Assembly (NCBI GenBank): GCA_023627715.1
Contig: JAMAHW010000103.1
Span: forward strand, 62,001-126,000
Source: Periconia sp. R9002
Taxonomy: Eukaryota > Ascomycota > Dothideomycetes > Pleosporales > Periconiaceae
Reading direction: 5' to 3'
DNA: 64,000 nucleotides
The position numbers were made by a program, and so were the translations under genes. Shown piece by piece: positions 23,865-35,293 of the stretch. A model generated the notes under the pieces. It was not told the origin of the DNA, searched no databases, and was given only the letters and a program-made list of their open reading frames with translations. Each line of letters begins with the position of its first letter. Position 1 is the first letter of the stretch.

Positions 23865-25664
23865 TTGAGGTGTCGAATAAGGCACCATTTCATTAGTAAC
23901 CCGAAGACATTCGTTGCTGCATCAGATGACAGTGAATGAAATGCTGAAGGGCATGGCGTTAGGGGAGTTTTGCTTTGTAGAGGGATCCATGATCATCTAT
24001 CTGGCGTTGAAAATCGTGTTCTCGCTTTTGTCTCATGCATTTCACGGCCAAGTAAGCGGAAACAACCAGAAAATTCCATGACTAGTCATTTCTCCAAAAA
24101 GTTCCGCGGAGCGTGGTCGATCATATCAATTCGTGGCGTCGTAGTACCCGCCTGAAATGCAAAGCACGTGTGTTCGCCGACCAAAACACATGGAGTGACG
24201 GAATATGCCATGCACACCATAGCTGTCGCTTTCTCCCAATGACCACGAGTAAGATCGTCCGACAAGTATCCTGTTTTCCTTACGTACTACAGCACTAGCC
24301 TCCGAAACTCACTCTCTCCTCCGAGGCGCCGACAGCCACAAACGTCCCGAAGAGACAGTTCAACCTCGAAATAAAGTTTAAGCCCTCCGAAACTTAGTTT
24401 CTGCGACAGACAAATCAACTGCATTACATGCTTGCACACCCGAAACGGTAGTCTCTAAATACACTTCGCTTACACGAAATCCCCTAAAATCTGTCAAACT
24501 AGTTTCTCATTCGCACGTGTACCAAATTCCAAATCCATATTTCATGAATACCCCAAGGTAGACCGCCCCAGAAAAATGTGGGGTATGCTATCTATCGTAT
24601 CTATCGTCTCAGACCCACAACCCAGAATTGGGTGTTGGAAAAGTGGGAGAGAATAACCAGTTTCCCATTGCTTCCTTCCCCTGTACCACCCTTTTTTTTC
24701 TTACTTCGTGATGCTGTTGTGTGGTACACTAAGGTTTCTCTCCTTTCCCCTTCGCGTTTCCACTTTCCCATTCCTTCATGGTCGGCTGATCACATCAATA
24801 GCCTTGATGGAGATTATAGATCTTTTCGGACGTTGGTTAGGTACCTGTCTACGTAGTTGATCTGACCCATACAGCCTTGTATCTATTTGCAGTACCTTGA
24901 CGTCTTTAACCAATGAACGACTCTTATATATTATGAATTCTCAGACGAAATGCAGGAAAATGCTTTATACAAAGAAAATTAGCTAGGTTCAATTATGTTA
25001 CTACGTATGAGTTGGGTTTAGGTCTTGAACTGGTTGCCGGTTGATGGATTGGTGTTTGGTGTGGTGTGGTGTGGTGTTGTGGTTCTACGACATAAGATAG
25101 AATTAATGATAGTCTTCAGATTGTGCTATTGTTTGCAGGAATCAGGCTACATGTGTGTCTATGATAGTAATGTGCGATATTTCTAATTGGATTGGGATTG
25201 TTTCGGGGGCTGGGAATGTAGGTAAAACGGTGTGTGTGTGTGTGTGCTGATGTACGCACCAAAGAAGCAAAGTCATCGTAGACAAACGCGTGTGACCACA
25301 ATATGTAGGCAATCCACGTGGCAGTATAAGCCATTACTGTACCAAGCGGTTAACTATTGGAGTTGTATGAGGTTGACTTTGTCGCTCAGCCGCATCGTCA
25401 GCTTAACGAACAATTCAGGAAAACCGTGCGGCGTAGTTTGGTAAGATGGAATGCTGCCTAACTACTTCACAGCCACTTCATCTATCTTTATACTACCTTT
25501 CAACACAAACGTCAACACTCCCAAAAGTAAGCGACCTTACCTCCTTTTGTTTTTCTTTTCACGAAACAACATCGATTACCATGTGTTCTTGTTTAGGAAC
25601 CTGTCTCAGGTTTATATTCAACAAACGGAGAAACCGGAAAGAGGTAACTGACTGGTGCGGAACA
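23865..25664. other. intergenic with small inverted repeats and a 5' leader
   Basis: No gene seen. At about 24300-24510 there are several degenerate copies of CCGAAAC...GTTTC-type elements, including GAAACTTAGTTTC and the perfect palindrome AAACTAGTTT. A GT microsatellite lies at 25230-25247. The last 150 bases probably form the leader of the next gene, with a likely leader intron (GTAAGCG near 25534 to TTTAG near 25595). Confidence 0.5.
25230..25247. repeat. (GT)n microsatellite
   Basis: Nine uninterrupted GT units in intergenic DNA. Confidence 0.85.
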
Positions 25665-26246
25665 ATGTCAATCACCGCCTACAACTCTACACCAGATCTT
25701 GTAGCCGAGCGAATCCTAGGAGTCATATTCCACGCCCGCGAAGCGGACTACCTCAACAGGATTACCCGCAGCCAAGCCCTCTCCAATTACGACTACTATC
25801 CCGACAAAGACATCCCTATATCAGTATATTGCTCCAACGTGTCGCGCCTTGTCCTCGAGGGGCTGCAAAATGCCATCAAATCCGGAACCGCAGTGGGTGA
25901 TATAATGGATTCCGCTATTGCCAAGGCACGTGCAGAAGCGGAAGAGTTTGTAAAGGAAAATCCTGTCTGGGCTGGCACTATTGACACTGTGGTTGCGTTG
26001 GGTGCGCTTTATTTGCTGGTTCCTTGGGTGATTGAGGCGTTGGGGTTCTTGGAAATGGGGCCTGCGGAAGGTATGTATGCTGTGTGCGGTTCAGATCGGA
26101 CGTGTGGGATGCATGAGGTTGTGCGAGAATCGAGCTGACTTTGAAATATAGGGTCTTGGGCTGCAGAGTGGCAGAGTTTTATTGGGGATGTGGAGGCGGG
26201 CAGTTTTTTTGCTTTTCTTCAGAAGCTGGGGATGGTTGGTTTGTGA
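25665..26246 (+). CDS. IFI6/IFI27 (ISG12)-like small membrane protein
   Basis: Exons 25665-26070 and 26152-26246 (intron 81 nt, GTATGT...ATATAG, phase 1) give 166 aa from the ATG in AACAATGTC. The frame is open further upstream (ATG 25446 or 25580), but that part looks like a leader with its own intron. The first 120 or so residues are helical and polar (AKARAEAEEFVKENPVW). They are followed by one hydrophobic segment (TVVALGALYLLVPWVIEALGF) and a Gly/Ala tail (GSWAAEWQSFIGDVEAGSFFAFLQKLGM), which resembles the C-terminus of fungal IFI6/27-like proteins. Animal members are mitochondrial or ER membrane proteins linked to stress and cell death; the fungal role is not settled. Naming rests on the tail only. 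Confidence 0.7.
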
Positions 26247-27476
26247 AGTTTGGGTTTGCTTTGGCTGGTTGGTCTCACTGTCAATATATATATTGAAGTA
26301 GGTTTGGATGATAGATTGTAGATTTGTTCACTCGCTTTATCTCTCCCTGTGTGCGGCTAGTAGATACTCCTCTCTCTTTTTCTATCTCTTCCTACTCGAA
26401 AGGGTTTTACTTATTAGGTACTCTGCATTTAGATTCCATTTGCCACGAGTCTTACATATTCGTTATAAGCACTTGATTATATATCTACCTAAGGGTGTTT
26501 TTATCACTTTTCATGATGTTTTGTAGACGCATGTCTAGAGACAAGGTCAATAGCACCAAAGTTAAAATAGCGAATAATATATCTAACAAACGCCGGCTTA
26601 TAGATCTATATTGGTAGCTATATTTGCATTTATCATTTTCCTGTCTAGTTCAGTTTTCGTAGTTATAGATCAACTGGTATTACTGTGTTAGACTGGGAAG
26701 TTTAGAGAGAAAAAATAAGGAGAAGTGGGAGTGGAGAATTAGAGCGAGCTTTGTTTCGGTCAGTCCTTCAGGTGTGTTTTGCCCTGAGTGGATGTTAACA
26801 GGAAAGAAAGGAAAGAGGGAGAAGGAATAGGTGTTTCTGTTTTGGGGACCGAAGTTGCGTAGCTAATAACTACTAAAAAAGGAATTCTGAATGACAGTGA
26901 CAATGTTGCGGACTGATTAGTGTTGATATCGAAATGAAGGATCAGGATTTTTTATTCGAATTCATACGACCTTAGACTATACTAGAACATTGCAACATAG
27001 AAAGTGGACCCCATTTCATCGCCACATTTTATTATGCCGTAGCTCCTCGGCGACGTATGCGGAGAGTCCGCTAGGCAACTGAAATACCTCGTTATGCGAA
27101 TACGAGGTTGTTTCACCTCGGGAAGAATAACGAAAAGATTCGTCAGAACACAGCGGTAAAATAAGGCAAAGCTTTGTATCATCAAATGCTTTGCCTGGAC
27201 TCCGTAACGTGGTTCCGGTTCGGCCCCCTACGGTACATAGGGGTGCATCAACAGCGTCTATGTATGGCGAATACTCGGATAATGTTCACTTGGCGGCTAG
27301 TCTTGCAACTTCGAGAGGGGTAGGCAAAGGGGCTCTCTGTGAGAGATAAAGATGCAAAGCGGTACTAATGGCTGCGTGCGAGGCGTTCAAGCTTCAAGTT
27401 GCACCCACGATATCTAGCAGAATGTTTTGTACTTCCGGTCTAAAAAATCCATGGGCACTACGACTACGAAAGCTAA
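26247..27476. other. AT-rich intergenic, no gene seen
   Basis: No convincing frame. This is where the missing N-terminal half of the DUF6536 gene would be expected; translation by eye in three forward frames shows no remnant that I recognise. Confidence 0.5.
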
Positions 27477-28561
27477 TCGCACTTTAAAACGGGCTTGATA
27501 TTTTACACGGCGTTCGGGGTCAAGGAAAACCCTCTGCTGACCATGGGCGACGCGGTAGTCTCGTTCTTGACTAGCAAAGATGAGACCACGAAAGGAATGT
27601 GTTTGGTATCTGTTCACGATGTAAAGAAGCACCGCGGACTATTCCCATTCGGAGCGCGGGCATGGGAAGGCCGGGCACATCGATGGAAAGATGCAACTAG
27701 TCGCACCCGAAGACTGGTTACTTTCACCATGTACGGTACCCAACTTTCCTCTATGCTGGAGGCGTCCTCCACTGACCACACCCCAGATTAACGTTGACAC
27801 TAATAATCATCGACTTCCTTCTCATCTATGGACTCAATCATCTACCAACAGGAACATCACGCTCCATCCCCGCCACTGCCTCGTTCGGTTTTGGTCCAAT
27901 CGACCCTCGAACCATAATATTCTGGCCCATAGACAATACTCTCCAACTAGTCTTCGTGGCCAACATCGCGCAACCAATCCTCTCCCTTCTCTACTTCTCA
28001 TACAACGGGCTCTTTACCGCCATGATGATGGGTTACGAATGGGCCTCGTACGCCACGTCTCGCAAAGGCCTAAGAGTTTCCCGAGTCCCACACGGCTCAC
28101 AGCGCTCAACGTATTTCCTGCAATTGCCGTATCGCTTCGCGCTTCCACTGATGGGACTGAGCGGTATACTCCACTGGCTCGTGTCGCAGAGTCTTTTTCT
28201 CACTGTGGTCGATGTGTATGACCCGCATGGACAGCGTCAGCCCGTGTATGACATGAAATCATGTGGCTATTCCCCCATTGCCATCTTCACTACTTTAATT
28301 TTGGGCATTGTGATGACGGTGGTTGCTTTCAGCGCTGGGTGGATTCCTTATAAGAAGAGCATGACGCTCGCTGGGAGTTGTAGTGTGGCGATAAGTGCGT
28401 CGTGTCACAGTGTAGAAGGATCTGATTGGAACGGTCATGAAGCGGCAACGGGCAAGTTACAATGGGGAGCAGTGGCAAAAGACGCACATGGTGTAGGCCA
28501 TTGTGCGTTTTCGACAGAGAAGGTGGAAACACCCAAGGTTGGACACCTGTATGCGGGATGA
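27477..28561 (+). pseudogene. 5'-truncated DUF6536 membrane protein gene
   Basis: Two exons, 27477-27730 and 27787-28561 (56-nt intron GTACGG...CCCAG with a CTGAC branch; phase 2), encode about 342 residues matching the C-terminal part of the fungal DUF6536 family: YTAFGVKENPLLTMGDAV, TTKGMCL, RAHRWKDATSRTRRL, IAQPILSLLYFSYNGLF, GYEWASYATSRKGLRVS, GSQRSTYFLQLPYRF, GILHWLVSQS, GYSPIAI, AGSCSVAISASCH and GVGHC...GHLYAG. Several membrane helices are evident. A TAA lies at 27474-27476, in frame and directly upstream, there is no AG acceptor between it and YTAFG, and no ATG is present. The N-terminal domain normally carrying the first helices is therefore absent. Either this is a decayed copy or an upstream rearrangement removed the 5' half. 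The remaining part is uninterrupted, so the loss may be recent. Confidence 0.75.
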
Positions 28562-29843
28562 TGTCAGGCATAATACCTACAATCCGGATGACTGGCATTA
28601 TAGATGAGTTCTCTAAAGTGACTCTCAGTCTTATTCTCTTCATCAACCTGTGTGCCCGTCCTGGCCGAGGACGTTACCAAGTGTTACCCCTACTTGTGTC
28701 GATACCCAGGGTAGCAATACTCTGTGAGGATCCAATTCAATTTCATTCTCTTCATCGAGACTCTGTACCATTTACACACAACCAAGGAAATCTCAATCAA
28801 GAGCAGATTTTTGAAAGCTCTGTTCCAATTATCTCTTTGTATACCTCTATCTGCAGCGCTCTGTCGACCACGAGTCCTCATAATCTCGCAACAAAATCCT
28901 ACTCACACAGCCAGATTGACATTATTCAATTCTCAACCACCTTCATAACTGGTCGACTCTACACCAACATAAACCAGCAAGGACGTCAGCAGCAGGATAC
29001 TTCATGAACTCACATTACCCGTAATGAGGTCGTTTCCGATGATGATTTTGGATGCAGAATGCTCGTGCTCCGCGGCAGCTCTTCACTTTGCGTGCCGCAA
29101 TCTGCTTTCAAGTGAAAGCGGGAAAATTATGGTTGTGTTCGAGGGAAGTTTTAGAGAGAGAGAAAGAGGGGGGGTCTGATGCTAAAGGATTCATTCTTTT
29201 CAATACTACATACACCTTAATTGAATATTTATATAAGTAGTGTAGTGTATTTGTCTTTTGTACATTTGCTAACCAGGGGGAGATAAATTCTCAATTTTGC
29301 GGGGGGGAAAAAAGCAATATAAGACTACACAGCTATCTCAGAACGCCTCATCTTCTAAACCTAGTCAGACTGCATAAAGAAAACGGTGTGCAAGCCCCGA
29401 CGTTTCTTTCTGCGGTTGAGTTTAAAAGAGAGATAATGTATAGAAGAGAGGCGTGCTCAGCGGTGGTTTATTAGCGCGACGGGGAAGGGGGAAGGAAAGG
29501 TTGGGTCTGCTATTGTCAAATTATGCTTGATACCTATTTAGAGTAGATATATGAATCTGACACAAGCGGGATCATTTCTACCTTCTTTGGTGCACTGATG
29601 AGGTACTGCTGGGAAATGCGTGTGCACTGTCAGGAAGAGCTTTTTTGGAACTGAGAGGTGGTGCGGAGGGCAAGTTGTGAGATGGTTAAGCTCTATCGAG
29701 TGGTGTCTATCCGCTCCATAACAAAATCGCTGACGATGGGGACGACGGCAGTGGTCAAAAGGGGACCCGAATTATCCAGTCAATCTGCCAAAACTTCCGT
29801 GGAAGATGATTGCGTAGGAGAATCGCTCCCATGTCTCATTCTC
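28562..29843. other. intergenic, no gene seen
   Basis: Convergent 3' flanks of the DUF6536 remnant and the PrpF-like gene. Frames at 28690-29007 lack domain-like composition. Confidence 0.55.
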
Positions 29844-31148
29844 TTACAACGAAACTGGGAAGCCGATCCCATCTTCCCGACACTCGTCAACAAAAGCCTG
29901 ACCGATGGCATGTTCTTGGATATGCTTTTCTTCGGAGGATGCCATGGGCTCGCCGTCACGATCAAGCCAGTACATTTCGCCGTCGAATAAGCGTTTCGCG
30001 GTCCGATACACGGTCGCTGATAGCGGCAGAAGCGGGTTCTCTGGGTCCATGGTAGCATTCACCTGGAGTTTCCCGCTGGGGTGGCCAATGGTGATGGCGT
30101 CTTGCATGACGGGGTTAGGAGCCAGCAGGTCGTGGACGACAGTGCCGGGGATGCGTGCGGTTATAGCAGTAGTTAACGCTGCCGTCAAGGGCGCCGCGCG
30201 ATGTGGTTGTGTGTCGGATAAAAAACGCACAACGAGGTCGGTTTTTGAGGCCTGCTGCGTGGTTCCGGATAAGATTTTATGTGTGGAGCTGGCGGACACG
30301 AGGCCGACTTTAGGGATCGTACGCGCGACGCGGGATTCATCCGAGATGAGGCCCATGGCTACGGCGGCGCTGGCGCGGATCTTCTCTAAGAGTTGCAGTT
30401 TGGAGTCGAGTTTGGCGAAGTCGTTGGGCAGGATGGTGCCGTCTATGCCTACATCGGAAGCTCGGATGAAGATGGCGGGATTAGGCCCGTCCACGCATGT
30501 CACTTGGTGGTCGAGGATTCTGTCGACTTTGTTGCCCGTTGGCAACACCTTACCAGTTTTGCTTCCATATGGGTCTCTGAAGTCGAGTTTGATTTTGGAG
30601 CCTGAACCCGCGACGCCATCAATGGAGTAGTCTCCTACCACGGCAGCTTGACCTCCTAGGACGGAGAAGGTGGCGTCGATGAGTTTGTTGGTGTTGGTGT
30701 TGCGTATTGTCACAGTGATATCCCCATTCGTGGTATGGAGAAGATGTTTGGGGAGCAATTTAGCATTGTAGGCAAAGGGACCGATGGCACTGCTCATGTT
30801 GCCACAGTTTCCTGCGGTATCGACTTCGGTGTTTTCGATGCCCATACCCACAAATGTGTAGTCTACGTGTGGACCATCACCGGAGGACTCTTGAGCGGGT
30901 GGTTTCGGTCGAATGGGCTCTACAAGACAGATCTTGCTCAAACTCGAGATGCCAGCTCCCATGCCGTCCAATTGTCTTCCATATGGATCGCCCGAACCCA
31001 TTAGCTGCCGGAATATATCAGGCCATTTTTTGCGGTTTGCGGGCAGGTCTCGCGGCATGAGCATTACAGCACGCGATGTGCCACCGCGGTAGTAGGAAGC
31101 TCGAAGAGAACGCTGGATCATACTGGGAGAAGGAGAGTACGTCATCAT
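29844..31148 (-). CDS. PrpF-family protein (methylaconitate isomerase-like)
   Basis: Single-exon gene of 434 aa. It belongs to the PrpF family, whose bacterial member isomerises 2-methylaconitate in the methylcitrate cycle; folds and active sites resemble diaminopimelate epimerase. Diagnostic segments: the opening RASYYRGGTSRAVML and RDLP, MGSGDPYGRQLDGMG, SSLSKICLV, VDTAGNCGNMSSAIGPFA (the epimerase-like GNCGN loop) and NPAIFIRASDVGIDG in the second half. The C-terminal IGHPSGKLQVNA is also family-like. There is no targeting peptide that I would trust, although MIQRSLRASYYR is basic. Fungi use the methylcitrate cycle for propionate, but members of this family act on various dicarboxylic acids, so the substrate is open. 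Divergent from the GrpE gene. Confidence 0.88.
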   Translation of the reverse strand: MMTYSPSPSMIQRSLRASYYRGGTSRAVMLMPRDLPANRKKWPDIFRQLMGSGDPYGRQLDGMGAGISSLSKICLVEPIRPKPPAQESSGDGPHVDYTFVGMGIENTEVDTAGNCGNMSSAIGPFAYNAKLLPKHLLHTTNGDITVTIRNTNTNKLIDATFSVLGGQAAVVGDYSIDGVAGSGSKIKLDFRDPYGSKTGKVLPTGNKVDRILDHQVTCVDGPNPAIFIRASDVGIDGTILPNDFAKLDSKLQLLEKIRASAAVAMGLISDESRVARTIPKVGLVSASSTHKILSGTTQQASKTDLVVRFLSDTQPHRAAPLTAALTTAITARIPGTVVHDLLAPNPVMQDAITIGHPSGKLQVNATMDPENPLLPLSATVYRTAKRLFDGEMYWLDRDGEPMASSEEKHIQEHAIGQAFVDECREDGIGFPVSL

Positions 31149-31800
31149 AAAACCTCCATCTGTTTCTTAACCTCGAGAGTGTTTTGTTTTTGAGGTTTCA
31201 AAGTGTAAACAAATCCCAGGATGGTTTGGACCGTCATAGAGGAAACATGATACCAAAGTACCCTTTCCAAAACGCTGGGTCACCGCACACAAATCGAAGC
31301 TGCTGTTGACCACCAATTGATGGCTATCGTATCGATGGAAGGTTGAAGAGAGAGAAGGTGGGGTGACTGGTTTCGTTAAAATCATGGAAGGCAGTGACTA
31401 CCTCAGTAGCCTCTTATACATATCAGGTTTATCACGTGTGCAATGTATGTGTAGGTACTTAGGTAGGTACATCCTGCAAAGGCAGTTTGGGCATCTTGCT
31501 GTGATGTCTCTTTTTGTCTTTACCGCTGGTAATCCAATTGCTCGTGGGATGATATCATTCTTCTCTTTTCATGGGGGAGGCATGACATGCGGCACGACTG
31601 CCGAGGACCGTCTGTCAGTCCAGAAGTTGGGGACGCACGAGCCATCCTAGCATGCACCCATTTGCCCTACCTCATGCTTCTCTCAGATTTTTTCCCCAAC
31701 TTTCCTCTCTCCCATCATCATCTCGAATCCACCCATCTTTACCATCACACCCCCTCCCTCTCATCTTACCGTCTCATCCCCTTTAATACAGACCCACATA
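31149..31800. promoter_or_regulatory. shared divergent upstream region, PrpF-like / GrpE
   Basis: 652 bp between two divergent start codons. It contains TAGGTACTTAGGTAGGTAC (about 31452-31470) and a pyrimidine-rich leader before the GrpE start (about 31680-31790). I see no clear heat-shock element. Confidence 0.4.
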
Positions 31801-32644
31801 ATGTTGCAAAGAACAATCCTCCGCGCCTCGAGACAGGCTGCACGCCCTGTGCAAAGGATACAACCGGCTGCCTTCGCCCCCATACGACAGCAAGCTGGCA
31901 CGCGAGCAGTAATGCCCGCCATCAGATGGTACTCAGATGCAGCTTCCGCGCCCGAGGCAAAGCCCAAGGAGGATGCAGCGGAGGCGAGCAAGGACGACGG
32001 CGCGGCGCAATTGAAGGAGCAGCTAGAGAAGAAGGATCAAGAGATCATCGACCTCAAGGTTCGTCTTCATCCCACAATTCCCTGTTTGATGCCATGGTTC
32101 TTCCCCAAGATCTTCTCATACGCGAAGAGAACGCGTGCAAAAAAGAACCATCATCTTCATCTACTGTCAATCCCACCCGAAAACTAACCCTCGCCACCAA
32201 TAGGACAAATACCTCCGTTCCGTCGCCGACTACCGCAACCTCCAAGAGCGCACCAAGCGCGAAATCTCTGCAGCAAAGGACTTCGCGCTCCAGCGTTTCG
32301 CGCGGGACCTAGTCGAATCCGTCGACAACCTCGACCGCGCGCTGTCCACGGTCGACCCATCTAAACTTGCACCCGAAAACGACAACCCAGACCTTAAGAC
32401 GCTGCACGACGGCCTCAAGATGACGGACCGCATCCTCATGGACACACTTAAGAAGCATGGCCTTGAGAGGTTTGATCCGTCCCCCGCCGGCGAGAAGTTC
32501 GATCCCAACGTGCATGAGGCGGTCTTCATGACCAAGATGGAGGGCAAAGAGGATGGCACGTGCTTCCACACGCAGCAGAAGGGTTTCTTACTCAATGGGC
32601 GTGTGTTGAGGGCCGCCAAGGTGGGCGTTGTTAAGAATGAATAG
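31801..32644 (+). CDS. MGE1: mitochondrial GrpE nucleotide-exchange factor
   Basis: Exchange factor for mitochondrial Hsp70 in protein import and folding. Exons 31801-32058 and 32204-32644 (intron 145 nt, GTTCGT...AATAG, phase 0) give 232 aa. The N-terminus (MLQRTILRASRQAARPVQRIQPAAFAP...) is basic and acid-free, a strong matrix-targeting sequence up to roughly residue 42. It is followed by an acidic Ala/Lys/Glu linker, a long coiled-coil (LKEQLEKKDQEIIDLKDKYLRSVADYRNLQERTKRE), the central helices (FARDLVESVDNLDRAL) and the C-terminal beta-wing with FDPNVHEAVF, KGFLLNGRVLRAAKVGVVK. Length and order match yeast Mge1. The intron splits the long helix. Confidence 0.96.
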
Positions 32645-33253
32645 ACTGTCGACAACCGTTTTTGAGAAAAGATGAGGCCGTGTGGATGAGGAAGAGGAGG
32701 TTGTGTACGATTATCATTCCGGGGTTGCGTTTTTGGGGAACTCATGTCGGCGTATATCTTGCATCGTCATCGCCATCGTTGTCCTAGTATATACACGTAT
32801 ATACCCACCACCTCCGATCGATGGACCGAGCAAACATAAAAAAAAGCATCCGTCTACCTGTCTCGCCTGTCATCGGATTCGACCTACAACGGTTATTTTG
32901 GATGATGAACCGGCTTTTTTTTCCTTCATGTGTCACTATGGCCACATCTATGTGTTTGTATGTGCGCGTTTTTGTATGTGGCATTTCCGTCTCATGTCCA
33001 CGTCATGCCATGTTTTGTGTAGATTATTCCCCCCTCTTCTTTTTCCTTCACCATCAACAATAACTTTTTATACATGTATGCATACTTTTGTACTTTAATC
33101 ATCCTCCATCACGCAACGACCAAAAAACGAAGGCAGGAGGGAAAGGGGAAAATAAAAAGAGAGATTTGGATTGTAAGATATAGGTTGAGGTTGGATTGGA
33201 TTCATGTAGGATATTATATGTAGGAGAGTTGAGGGAAAAGACGACGCACGTAT

Positions 33254-33275
33254 GTGTGTGTGTGTGTGTGTGTGA
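33254..33275. repeat. (GT)n microsatellite
   Basis: Eleven GT units in the 3' flank region shared by GrpE and RPB3. Confidence 0.85.
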
Positions 33276-33343
33276 AGAAATATATCTAGTTAAAAAACCA
33301 AAGGTTTTTTATTTCGAGCCTTCCATGTAGTTTTTGTAGACGA

Positions 33344-33370
33344 GAATGAATGAATGGATGGATGGATGAA
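33344..33370. repeat. (AATG)n/(GATG)n microsatellite
   Basis: GAATGAATGAATGGATGGATGGATG: two related tetranucleotides joined in one array. Confidence 0.75.
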
Positions 33371-34164
33371 GTATGTGTACTAAGTACATGTTGTAGGTAT
33401 ACTTTCCCCAGCTACGTTCAAAATTCTCCATTACTCTACACGAATACGGGCAGAATAAGCAAGTGGGTGAGAGGAAAAAGAATGATCAAACATGCAATCA
33501 ATTTTCAAAAAAAAGAAAACAAGGAGAAAGAAGGAGAGAGGGAATAAATAGTATTCATCCATTTTCCCCCCCACCTTTCCTCTTTTTATCTACTATTCTA
33601 TTTTCCACGTCGTGAAAAAAAAAAATTCCATCATCGCCGTGTTTTATCCCTTTTTGTAGTTTCGACGCCGAAGATGTCGCTCGCTCGCCCGCTCGGTACT
33701 CCGATACGATCGGTTTGGTTGGGGACATTGTGGAAGGGATTCACCTCCGAGACGCCCCCATTCGCGCAGAGCAAAGTTGCTGTCTATTCCTTCACTTTGA
33801 TTATCTCTCTCTCTCTTTGCGAACAGCCTTGCCGCCCTTTTTCTTTCTGTGGGAAGGGGGGGAAAGAGTAATAAAATAAAAAAAACGCCATCCATGCAAA
33901 TGTCGCTCACACAGACGCGCAAGCCGAATCCGTGGTAAATGAAAAGTGGGATTGAATAGGAAAAATGTCAGAGTAGCATGGAGAGCAGATACGACTGTTT
34001 CGTCTGTAGAGACGAGCGTGGTACTGAGGTCTCGTTCGTTTGGGAGAATTTTGTCGTATGGCTCCGGTGTTTAATCTGACTTCCGCAAACTCCTCGACAT
34101 GAAAAATCTGTGACACGTCGATGAGCACTGATATCTCCTTTGATTGAAGTACTCCAAGAACACT

Positions 34165-35293
34165 CTACCACGCCGTGCCTCCATAAGGCGTCGCTCCATA
34201 AGGTGTCGTTCCACCGGCCGTGGCTCCCGGACCCCACACGCTGCCGCCGCCACCGTACCCGGGTGTCGTGTATCCAGCGTCGTTGCCGAATCCGCCTCCG
34301 TTGAGCGTGGGGCTCTGCGCGCCAAAATCGGCGTTTCCGTTGTCGCCACCGTCGAGTTCGTGAATCACTTCGGCCAGTTTCTGCTGCAGTCCTTTTATGC
34401 CGCGGTTCACGATCTGATCGGGGTCGAGGCCGCCGACGGTTTCGACGTCCATGAAGAAGCGCTGGGGTACCGCGTCGTAGTTGAAGGGTTCGTCTTCGGC
34501 TGGGTGGCCTCCGTCGAGATTCACACGCTCTTCGTCCACGGGCCTGTTGGATAGTATAAGTAAAAAGAAGCAAGATGTAATGATTCCACGGAAAACACAT
34601 ACCACTCCTGCTTAGGGTCGTCGCCCTCGTACCAAAGGTCGAGGTGATGTAGCTTGTTTGCGGGGTCATATTCAAATCCAATAGCTGCGCTAGGAGCCCA
34701 CTTTGCGTGCTCCTTCGCGATACCCTTCTTTGCGATGCATCGCATATGGATCGCCTGTCCCCGCCTCAACTTGACAATGCAGCTCCCTTGCCTGTCTTCA
34801 TCCGTGATGACCGGCTGGCCGACCTGGTCATTTGGCGGATTCGAAACGAGGACTAAGTCACGCGCATACACCCTCATTATCTCGTCGCCTTCGCATTTTG
34901 CATTCAGCTCGAGTGTTACGGAGCACGCATCACAGTAGTTTTCGCAGTCGCAGTCGCGCGAATATATCAGTTCTTCGACACCACGGCTGTTGAGGGGGAT
35001 GAGACCGAGACGGTGGCTTATGAATTCGTCGGCGAGCACAGAGGTATTGTCTAGGACTTCTACAAGGTCGATGGCTACGGTGGGGATCTCGGCGAGCATG
35101 TATCGCCGTAGCGAGTTTGCTGTTTCGAGGTTGAAATTCTGGATGATGAAGTTGGCGCGAGTTGGGTTTGCCTACGGCCTGTTAGTCGCGCCATCCCAAG
35201 GTGAAGTTGTACTATAGGCGCAGCAAGCAGGATGCGACCGACCTCAAGGAAGCGCACGTGGATGTTACTGCCTTCAACATCGTATGAATCCAT
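34165..35293 (-). CDS. RPB3: RNA polymerase II third largest subunit
   Basis: Rpb3 pairs with Rpb11 as the alpha-like platform for polymerase II assembly. Exons on the minus strand 35293-35243, 35171-34603 and 34543-34165 give 332 aa; introns are 71 and 59 nt, with phases 0 and 2. Visible: the alpha motif [24 protein letters not shown] near residue 30, [13 protein letters not shown], the zinc-binding [10 protein letters not shown], the [12 protein letters not shown] region, and [15 protein letters not shown] with DPKQEWP across the last splice. The C-terminus is a Gly/Thr/Pro/Tyr-rich tail ([19 protein letters not shown]...) typical of filamentous-fungal Rpb3. Start ATG at 35293 gives MDSYDVEG; an upstream in-frame ATG at 35332 exists but begins less like the family. 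Confidence 0.96.

Larger units (their letters stand above)
32645..34164. other. intergenic, simple-sequence rich
   Basis: Convergent gap between GrpE and RPB3. It contains a GT microsatellite (33254-33275), an AATG/GATG run (33344-33370) and A/G-rich stretches. No gene seen. Confidence 0.6.
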
